Shown: piece by piece, positions 1-5,124 of the stretch
How positions within the stretch are numbered: the stretch's first letter is position 1
How the letters are laid out: every line of letters begins with the position of its first letter
NCBI GenBank assembly: GCA_009778275.1
Contig: WRKC01000064.1
Location: 1-7,917 of the forward strand
DNA length: 7,917 nucleotides
Origin: Methanomassiliicoccaceae archaeon
GTDB taxonomy: Archaea > Thermoplasmatota > Thermoplasmata > Methanomassiliicoccales > Methanomethylophilaceae
Direction: 5' to 3'
Made by a program: the position numbers and the translations under genes
The notes under the pieces: generated by a model
The model's input: the letters and a program-made list of their open reading frames with translations, nothing else
Databases searched by the model: none
Told to the model about the DNA's origin: nothing

Positions 1-842
1 TTTACAGGACCTTTGATCCGCGCATTGACGAAATAAAGAACCTTGTAGGAGAGATCCCCAACTTGAATAAGAATGTACAGAGAAAACCTTACACGATCGA
101 TCTGAAGAAGTCCGGCAGGAACGCAAAGGATCCTCTGCTGTCATTCTATACGAGTTCGCTTAAGGTGCTGGAAGAGGTGCTTGGGTATGCCGACCGCGTG
201 TACTACGACATGAACGACAGTACCGTAAAGGCAGAAAAGATGTGCGAGAAGAGCGGCGTGGAGTTCGTTGTCAACCTTCCGAGGCTCAGTCCACTGATGG
301 ATCTGGAGGTGACATCCGGCAGCGTAATGGCAAACACACCAGATCAATTGCATCATTTCCGAGAACAGAAAGTTTACGGAAGCTACCACATGAACATGTT
401 CAATTCTTTTTTCCCGCCGACTATGCATCAGACCACGCTTTCGGCAGAACTTTCAAGACCTGAGATACAGTGGATCGCCGAACATCATCACGGGCGGATC
501 GAAATGATGGTCTTCGGAAGAACGGAGCTCATGTGCACCCGGGACCCTGGGCTCGCGGGCGGGATGCTGAAAGACGAGCTGGAACACGAATTCCCGGTAT
601 ACAGGGACGGCTTCGGCCTCGCCCACGTACTGAACTCGTCCGACCTATTGTTGCTTCCTTACCTGAGCGAGCTGGGTTCTTTCGGGATAGACTCCTTCGG
701 CATCGACCTGAGGAAAAGACCTGCCTCGCTGGCAAAGGTCGTGGCCGACGCTTATAAGAAGGGGGACATCAGCAAAAAGGGAAGGATCTCAGAGATGTGC
801 GGTTCCATCAATTACGGGCATTATCTCCGCGGAGTAAGCTAA
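1..842 (+). CDS. Peptidase U32 family protein, C-terminal part (5' end outside window)
   Basis: The reading frame is open from base 3 to the TAA at 840-842, so the gene enters from the left and the TTG at 63 is not a real start. About 280 residues are visible. Family hallmarks are a YHMNMFNS segment, a TLSAELS strand-helix followed by an E-x-x-V-x-GR-x-x-LM stretch (MMVFGRTELM), an R-x-x-FG-L segment before LNSSDLLLL, and a C-terminal GHYLRGV, which resembles the usual U32 ending. U32 proteins were first called collagenase-like peptidases, but characterised members (RlhA, TrhP, UbiU/UbiV) act in RNA or ubiquinone hydroxylation, so peptidase activity should not be assumed. The visible part lacks the Cys-rich U32 signature, which could lie upstream. 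The next gene begins within about 50 bases on the same strand. The family call is fairly sure; the function is not. Confidence 0.8.
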   Translation, partial: YRTFDPRIDEIKNLVGEIPNLNKNVQRKPYTIDLKKSGRNAKDPLLSFYTSSLKVLEEVLGYADRVYYDMNDSTVKAEKMCEKSGVEFVVNLPRLSPLMDLEVTSGSVMANTPDQLHHFREQKVYGSYHMNMFNSFFPPTMHQTTLSAELSRPEIQWIAEHHHGRIEMMVFGRTELMCTRDPGLAGGMLKDELEHEFPVYRDGFGLAHVLNSSDLLLLPYLSELGSFGIDSFGIDLRKRPASLAKVVADAYKKGDISKKGRISEMCGSINYGHYLRGVS

Positions 843-853
843 CTGTATGAAAA

Positions 854-871
854 TCCCGCTTATATGCGGGA
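854..871 (+). promoter_or_regulatory. Perfect 6-bp stem-loop between the U32 gene and the pilin-like gene
   Basis: TCCCGC (854-859) and GCGGGA (866-871) are perfect reverse complements around a six-base loop TTATAT. No T-tract follows, so it does not look like a simple terminator. It contains the upstream candidate ATG (864-866) of the next gene, which weakens that start and favours the ATG at 888. It could modulate translation of the downstream gene or be an mRNA processing signal. A 6-bp stem can arise by chance. Confidence 0.35.
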
Positions 872-887
872 CATGCTGAGACAGGTC

Positions 888-1295
888 ATGAGATTCGACA
901 GAAGAGGCGACCTCGGGTTCCCCGAGGCGATAATGGCGGCGATGATAGTCACGTTGTCGCTGACTTTGTATTTGGGGCTGTTCGCGCTCAGCACCGTTGA
1001 TGACGGGGGCGATACAGCGGTCCGCGTCGACCACAGGATATTCAACGGATTAAGTCTCGAGGATGGCGAGATAGTCGGCGATATCGAGATGCGCCTGATA
1101 TCGGAAGCGGAGAGGCACGGGTTCAAAGGAATCATTGTAATATGCGAAGTGCCAGGGGGGCTCGGTTTTGAGGATCGGCGCATATCCGTGGGAAGCGCGG
1201 ATGGGAACATCAGCAGCGACAGGTTCATCTTGCCGCTGAGGTCCTCAGACGGCAGGACGATACCGACGGTGATCGAGGTGGCTATATGCGTCTGA
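888..1295 (+). CDS. Pilin-like single-pass membrane protein A
   Basis: This small protein (135 aa from the ATG at 888; 143 aa from the ATG at 864) begins MRFDRRG, followed by DLGFPEA and a hydrophobic segment of about 20 residues (IMAAMIVTLSLTLYLGLFAL), then about 95 mostly polar, probably extracellular residues. A short basic leader ending RRG before a hydrophobic helix is typical of archaeal class III (type IV pilin-like) signal peptides. I prefer the start at 888 because it gives a leader nearly the same length as the next gene's MRLNNRRG, and because the 864 ATG sits in a stem-loop with no ribosome binding site. The ribosome binding site at 888 is itself weak (AGG 883-885). The gene overlaps the next by 10 bases. 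No named family was recognised; a minor pilin or pseudopilin is an inference. Confidence 0.7.
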   Translation: MRFDRRGDLGFPEAIMAAMIVTLSLTLYLGLFALSTVDDGGDTAVRVDHRIFNGLSLEDGEIVGDIEMRLISEAERHGFKGIIVICEVPGGLGFEDRRISVGSADGNISSDRFILPLRSSDGRTIPTVIEVAICV

Positions 1296-1726
1296 ATAAC
1301 AGGAGGGGGATCACAGCGATGGTGGATGCGATGATATTCATCATTATTTTGGGAATAGCGGTTTCCGCCATGTTCTCTCTGAGCGGCGGGGACCTCAAAG
1401 AGAACGACGCATCATCGATATCAGACATCGTATTCTCTTCGAAGCTCAGAGCCTGCGATCTTATCGACACGGAAGAATCTGGGCTCATCAGCATGCCGGA
1501 TATCATTGCCTTCCGCATCCTGACCGGGGAGGGATGTGCAACAGAGTACATCGAAGGCATACTCGATTCGCTGATGAAGAGGCCCGGCTCGTTCAGTCTG
1601 GATATCGACTACCAAGGCAATACGATAAAGATAGGAAGCGGAAAGGGCGATGCCATTTCCGGTTCGGTAAAGGAATATACCGTTACCTATGGGGGATCCG
1701 TCAGGGCCGATCTCAGGTTTTACTGA
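1286..1726 (+). CDS. Pilin-like single-pass membrane protein B
   Basis: This 146-residue protein has a basic leader MRLNNRRG, then ITAMVDA and a hydrophobic helix to about residue 32, followed by a roughly 115-residue polar domain. The layout matches its upstream neighbour: RRG, five residues, an acidic residue, Ala, then the hydrophobic helix. A conserved acidic residue at the head of the helix recalls Glu5 of type IV pilins, here at +6 if cleavage follows RRG. Two cysteines in the outer domain (C57, C84) could form a disulfide. The start is well supported: GAGGTG at 1275-1280 with a 5-nt spacer to the ATG, lying inside the previous gene, so the two are probably translationally coupled. No prepilin peptidase, assembly ATPase or platform protein lies in the window. 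The TGA stop abuts the convergent apgM stop. Confidence 0.75.
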   Translation: MRLNNRRGITAMVDAMIFIIILGIAVSAMFSLSGGDLKENDASSISDIVFSSKLRACDLIDTEESGLISMPDIIAFRILTGEGCATEYIEGILDSLMKRPGSFSLDIDYQGNTIKIGSGKGDAISGSVKEYTVTYGGSVRADLRFY

Positions 1727-2971
1727 TCAAGCGCCGTACTTTTCCGTCCGATCTGCGAGGTCCATGCACATTGGTACGATATATTTGCCTCTGATGCGCC
1801 CGATGCGCCCATGCGCGCAGCCGGACTCGCTGAAGGTGACCGCATCATCCTTCACGTTACCTGGGGTGTAGACGGTTATCGGGACCGGGTCGCCGCTGTG
1901 GTCCCCGAGCGAACAGGGCGTGCTGTGATCGGCCGTGAAGACTATCACGAGGTCCTCTCTGAAATTGTCTTTCAGGTAACCAGCCATTTCATCCAGACGC
2001 TTTATCACGCCGCATTTGAGCATGGGGTCGCTGTCGTGCCCCGCCACATCCGGCGCTTTAACGTTCATCAGCACAAAATCGTACTTCTCAAGGACCTTCA
2101 ACGCAGCTTTTGCTTTCGAGACGAAGTTCGAATCGGACCCTCCGGTACAGTCTTCCGGGAGGTCTATCACATCCAGCCCGCAGACCCCGCATATGCCCTT
2201 TATCATACCGACGCCCGCAACGCATGCCGCCTTCATATTGTATTTCTCGGGGAACGGCTGTATGTTCGGGAACGAACCCGCGCCCCTCGGCACAATGATG
2301 TTCGCCGGCAGGAGTCCGTTTGCCGCCCTTTTTTTATTCACCGGGTGGTCTTTGAGCCTTTTGTATGTCTCATTTACGAACTTATTGAGCACTTCCGCCG
2401 TGAATTTGGCTTCGGGGGTCTCTCCTTTGGACCAGCTGAGCGGGCCCAGATCGTGGGAGTCCACATCGGTCACGTCCGGGCTCAGGCCGGCGCCTCTGAG
2501 GATCAACGCGGCCCTGTGCTCCGTGCCTTCTTTGATTACCGCCTCTATGCCGTCGATGCGCATTCCCTCCAGGGCCTTGATGAGCTCTGTGGTGTCGGGT
2601 TTGTTTATTCTTCCGGCACGGCGGTCCGTGATGTTCAGGTCGCTGTCGCATGTAGAGAAGTTACATCTGAAGGCCACGTCCCCGTATCTGCCGATGAGCC
2701 CGATCCCGGCGGCCTCGAAAGGTCCTCTTCCCGTATAGACCTCCAGCGGATCGTAGCCGAGTATTGAAAGGTGAGAGGTGTCGCTTCCCGGGCGTATGCC
2801 GATATCAACGGTATCGCATGTTCCCGCTATCCCGTTCCTCGTGAACCAGTCCAGATTGGGGGTGTCTGTGGCCTGCAGCGGGGTCAGCCCGCCTAATTCC
2901 TTACATCCCCTGTCGCCGAGACCGTCCATCACCACTATCAATATCTTTTTTTTCTGGACGGACAAACTCAT
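1727..2971 (-). CDS. apgM: 2,3-bisphosphoglycerate-independent phosphoglycerate mutase, archaeal type
   Basis: The enzyme interconverts 3-phosphoglycerate and 2-phosphoglycerate in cytosolic glycolysis/gluconeogenesis, using two divalent metals and a phosphoserine intermediate. It is 414 aa, normal for the archaeal family, and has the alkaline-phosphatase-superfamily layout. Numbered from MSLSV, these are metal ligand D16 in VVMDGLGDR, the nucleophile region PGSDTSHLSILGYDP (S63 the likely nucleophile), and the C-terminal metal-binding ADHSTP (D348, H349) and GDHSGDPVP (H358). It ends with GRIGRIRG and DLADRTEKYGA, as relatives do. The ATG at 2971 overlaps the TGA of the upstream flavoprotein gene (ATGA), implying coupling. 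Two other starts are possible. TTG at 2965 has the best-spaced GAGG (6 nt), and GTG at 2998 has GGAG further upstream. Function is confident; the start is uncertain by up to 9 codons. Confidence 0.95.
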   Translation of the reverse strand: MSLSVQKKKILIVVMDGLGDRGCKELGGLTPLQATDTPNLDWFTRNGIAGTCDTVDIGIRPGSDTSHLSILGYDPLEVYTGRGPFEAAGIGLIGRYGDVAFRCNFSTCDSDLNITDRRAGRINKPDTTELIKALEGMRIDGIEAVIKEGTEHRAALILRGAGLSPDVTDVDSHDLGPLSWSKGETPEAKFTAEVLNKFVNETYKRLKDHPVNKKRAANGLLPANIIVPRGAGSFPNIQPFPEKYNMKAACVAGVGMIKGICGVCGLDVIDLPEDCTGGSDSNFVSKAKAALKVLEKYDFVLMNVKAPDVAGHDSDPMLKCGVIKRLDEMAGYLKDNFREDLVIVFTADHSTPCSLGDHSGDPVPITVYTPGNVKDDAVTFSESGCAHGRIGRIRGKYIVPMCMDLADRTEKYGA

Positions 2972-3546
2972 TCCTCTTTGATCTTTTTCAGCAGCCACGC
3001 CATGTTCTCTCCGAGAACCTTCATTGTCCTGGCCCCTTCCTCATCTTTTTCGTAATCTCCTTCCATCCTTGAAAGGGTTATGTTCCAATAAGTGGAGCCG
3101 ACAGTTATCATTTCGCCTATCGTGAAGAAGTGGTTGATTGTGTCAAAGGTGTGTATCCCGCCGGCGCGCCTGGCGGCCACTACCGCCGCGCCCACTTTCC
3201 TCCTCATGGCCCCGCCGTTCATTTTGACCACATATCCTGCGCGGTCGATAAGGGCCTTGGCCTCCATGGTGACATCAGCGAAGTATGTCGGAGACCCTAT
3301 TATTATGCCGTCCGCCTCGACCATCTTTTGGACGCACATGTTAATGATATCATCGTCAAACACACAGCGCATATTCTTGTTTTTCCCGCAGGAACCGCAT
3401 GCTCTGCATCCGTGGATGTCCTTCCCCCCGACCTGTATCAACTCGGTCTCTATCCCCTCTGCATTCAGCACCTTGAATACGTCTTGGATCATATGGCTTG
3501 TGTTTCCATTCTTTCTGGGGCTGCAATTAAAACCTACTACCTTCAT
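2968..3546 (-). CDS. Iron-sulfur flavoprotein, NADPH-dependent FMN reductase family
   Basis: This 192-aa flavodoxin-fold protein opens with a beta strand and phosphate-binding loop, KVVGFNCSPRKNGNTS, that binds the FMN phosphate. The compact cluster C47-x2-C50-x2-C53-x7-C61 matches the [4Fe-4S] motif of the Isf family described in Methanosarcina thermophila. Next come GSPTYFADVTMEAKALIDR, the usual flavin-contacting segment after the second core strand, and GGIHTFDTINHFF. Isf proteins are soluble electron carriers/oxidoreductases, proposed in methanogens to handle oxygen or peroxide; the partner here is unknown. The gene is first in a two-gene unit with apgM and overlaps it by 4 nt, with no obvious metabolic link. 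The ATG at 3546 has GGAG (3555-3558) 8 nt upstream. A stronger AGGAGGG (3564-3570) is 17-18 nt away, too far for normal use. Confidence 0.9.
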   Translation of the reverse strand: MKVVGFNCSPRKNGNTSHMIQDVFKVLNAEGIETELIQVGGKDIHGCRACGSCGKNKNMRCVFDDDIINMCVQKMVEADGIIIGSPTYFADVTMEAKALIDRAGYVVKMNGGAMRRKVGAAVVAARRAGGIHTFDTINHFFTIGEMITVGSTYWNITLSRMEGDYEKDEEGARTMKVLGENMAWLLKKIKEE

Positions 3547-3582
3547 TTGAACCGCTCCGGTATCCCTCCTAATGAAATACAG

Positions 3583-3590
3583 ATAAATAA
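3583..3590 (-). promoter_or_regulatory. TATA-like box for the flavoprotein-apgM operon
   Basis: TTATTTAT on the minus strand lies 37-44 bases before the ATG at 3546. With the usual archaeal TATA-to-start distance of about 26 nt, transcription would begin near 3560, giving a short leader that still contains GGAG at 3555-3558. The assignment rests on position and AT-richness in an AT-rich region, so it is tentative. Confidence 0.4.
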
Positions 3591-3699
3591 GATGTACCTT
3601 TTTCTGAGAAAAAAGAACGATTGGAAAGCTCTTATCTGCACTTTCCGATAATAAAAGGAATATTTCAAAGCAGTCTAACGAAAAAGTTTATTGAAATTG

Positions 3700-3722
3700 A
3701 TTTTTTTCACATTATATGGAAA
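3700..3722 (+). repeat. Degenerate fourth copy of the 23-bp repeat
   Basis: Aligned in register with the perfect array that follows, this block matches the 23-bp unit at 16 of 23 positions by hand, keeping the ATTnTTT start, the ACA centre and the GGAA end. It directly abuts copy 1. Low sequence complexity inflates the match, so it may be a decayed copy or coincidence. Confidence 0.4.
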
Positions 3723-3791
3723 ATTCTTTCAACAATCTTAGGAATATTCTTTCAACAATCTTAGGAATATTCTTTCAACAATCTTAGGAAA
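3723..3791 (+). repeat. Three tandem copies of a 23-bp unit upstream of the ATPase gene
   Basis: Copies lie at 3723-3745, 3746-3768 and 3769-3791. The first two are identical and the third differs only in its last base (A for T). Each begins ATTCTTTCAACAA and ends TCTTAGGAAT. The junctions at 3742-3749 and 3765-3772 form the perfect palindrome GAATATTC, 23 bp apart, about two helical turns, which suits binding of a protein to one DNA face. There are no spacers, so it is not a CRISPR array. The array ends about 60 bp before the ATPase start codon and abuts the best TATA-like element, suggesting operators; a replication iteron or simple slippage repeat remains possible. Confidence 0.9.
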
Positions 3792-3797
3792 ATATTA
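3790..3797 (+). promoter_or_regulatory. TATA-like box for the ATPase gene
   Basis: AAATATTA at 3790-3797 overlaps the end of the last repeat copy. A start site about 26 nt on, near 3820, would give a leader of roughly 30 nt that includes GAGG at 3844-3847. If right, the last repeat copy covers the BRE/TATA entry point and the others lie upstream. A second candidate, GATATAC at 3817-3823, would place initiation on the ribosome binding site and is less likely. Confidence 0.3.
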
Positions 3798-3852
3798 TTA
3801 ACATTAATGGGATTACGATATACACAGCGCCACACATTGCAAAGAGGACCAC

Positions 3853-5115
3853 ATGAAAAAATATCTGCCGCGGCTTGTCGAAGAAACATTGGTAAAACAA
3901 TTGAAAGCGGCAGGGTGTGTAGTGATTGAGGGGCCGAAATGGTGTGGAAAATCTACAACCGCAAAGCGTTTTTCAAAAACCGTAGTTGAGTTGCAACGTC
4001 CAGCGGTACTCGAACGATATCAGACATATCTGACCACAGAAGAAGAGAATGTGGTAAAGGGTGAACGCCCCATACTTTTTGACGAATGGCAGATGCTCCC
4101 GGAGCTATGGGATTATATCCGTTGGGATATTGACACGAACGGCGGGCGCGGCCAATATATCATGACAGGCTCGGCGAAGCCGATCGAGAAGAAAAAGCGT
4201 CACTCCGGTACTGGACGAATGGCTAAGATCATTATGCGTCCGCTGTCGCTTTACGAATCGCTTGAATCCACGGGGGAGGTGTCTTTAAGCGATCTTTTCA
4301 ACAGCGCCCCTGCGATATCCGGTAATTCCGAGGTATCATTCAATCGCATTGCCTTTCTTGTCTGCCGCGGCGGATGGCCGGAATCCGTATTGGATGACGA
4401 TGATACCGCACTTTTGATCGCAAAGAATTACTTTCTATCGCTAGTAGACACAGATATTACCGACGTGGATGAAATAAAAAGAGACCCTGCAAGAGCACGG
4501 AAGATATTGACTTCCTATGCGCGCCACATATCTTCATTCGCTTCGAATGAAACCATCCAAAACGATGTCTCTGCCGGGAACGGAACGCTCGACAACAAAA
4601 CTCTCACGTCTTATTCCAACGCTTTTAGAAAATTGTTTGTGATTGAGGATCTGACTGCTTGGAGTCCGAAATTACGCTCGAAAACGATTATACGTACCAT
4701 CAGCAAACGTCAGTTCGTCGACCCTTCCATTGCGGCGGCCGCTTTGGGTGCATCCCCCGCGGATCTTATAAACGACATCAATACATTTGGCCTGCTGTTC
4801 GAAAGTCTTTGCATACGGGATCTGAGAATATATGCGGAGAGGATCAATGGAAGCGTTTACCATTATCATGACAGCTCTGGCCTGGAAACAGATGCCGTGA
4901 TCCATTTGGACAATGGAGATTGGGGCGCAGTGGAGATAAAGCTCGGCGGAAATATGATCGATAAAGCGGCAGAGAATCTTCTCAAATTAAAACGGAAGAT
5001 AGACACAGACCATATGAAGGAGCCTAAGTTCCTCATGGTGCTTACGGGGCTGAACTACGCTTACCGCCGTCCGGACGGAATATACGTTGTTCCCATAGGC
5101 TGCTTAAAGGATTGA
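3853..5115 (+). CDS. ATP-binding protein, AAA_14 + DUF4143 family
   Basis: This 420-aa protein has an N-terminal P-loop ATPase domain: Walker A GPKWCGKST (27-35), Walker B ILFDEWQ (74-80, D77/E78), a sensor-like IMTGSA (103-108) and the family's GTGR...MRPLSLYES (119-136). A helical linker follows, then a C-terminal domain (about 300-400) with a restriction-endonuclease-like pattern: E317 in FESL, D347 in LETDAVI, and E361-x-K363 in VEIKLG, so the PD-(D/E)xK residues are present. Members are widespread, often patchily distributed, in archaea and bacteria; their cellular role is not established. The ATG at 3853 has GAGG five bases upstream. The gene stands alone, transcribed away from the flavoprotein operon, and is lower in GC (about 43-52% in lines counted) than its neighbours, suggesting acquisition. 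Nine bases separate its stop from that of the convergent ligase gene. Confidence 0.9.
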   Translation: MKKYLPRLVEETLVKQLKAAGCVVIEGPKWCGKSTTAKRFSKTVVELQRPAVLERYQTYLTTEEENVVKGERPILFDEWQMLPELWDYIRWDIDTNGGRGQYIMTGSAKPIEKKKRHSGTGRMAKIIMRPLSLYESLESTGEVSLSDLFNSAPAISGNSEVSFNRIAFLVCRGGWPESVLDDDDTALLIAKNYFLSLVDTDITDVDEIKRDPARARKILTSYARHISSFASNETIQNDVSAGNGTLDNKTLTSYSNAFRKLFVIEDLTAWSPKLRSKTIIRTISKRQFVDPSIAAAALGASPADLINDINTFGLLFESLCIRDLRIYAERINGSVYHYHDSSGLETDAVIHLDNGDWGAVEIKLGGNMIDKAAENLLKLKRKIDTDHMKEPKFLMVLTGLNYAYRRPDGIYVVPIGCLKD

Positions 5116-5124
5116 AAAACAGTT

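Larger units (their letters stand above)
3547..3852. other. AT-rich divergent intergenic region
   Basis: These 306 bases separate two divergent genes and contain no convincing coding frame. From left to right they hold the leader and TATA-like box of the flavoprotein gene, a stretch with a short TTCC/GGAA inverted pair (3643-3660), a run of seven T (3701-3707), the 23-bp tandem repeats, and the presumed promoter and ribosome binding site of the ATPase gene. Composition is far poorer in GC than the flanks: the line 3721-3780 has 15 G/C in 60 by hand count. Confidence 0.8.

Noticed and set aside
63..65. TTG as start of the U32 gene
   Set aside because: The same frame is open to the window edge with sensible codons (YRTFDPRIDEIK), and no ribosome binding site precedes the TTG.
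847..879. Ten-codon ORF (MKIPLICGTC) between the U32 and pilin-like genes
   Set aside because: It is very short, has no ribosome binding site and overlaps the hairpin; a leader peptide cannot be excluded but is unsupported.
1793..1816. Small tandem repeat GATGCGCCC within apgM
   Set aside because: It encodes the GRI-GRI stretch near the apgM C-terminus, matching the GRIRG region conserved in relatives, so protein constraint explains it.
1811..2767. Long open frame on the + strand opposite apgM (318 codons)
   Set aside because: It is the antisense shadow of a well-supported conserved enzyme; the product has no recognisable motif or hydrophobic pattern, and no ribosome binding site or promoter was seen.
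3699..3708. Run of seven T as a transcription terminator
   Set aside because: No + strand gene ends just upstream; the run lies between divergent promoters and can be explained by the AT-rich repeat region.
3723..3791. CRISPR array
   Set aside because: Copies are contiguous with no spacers, and no cas gene is nearby.
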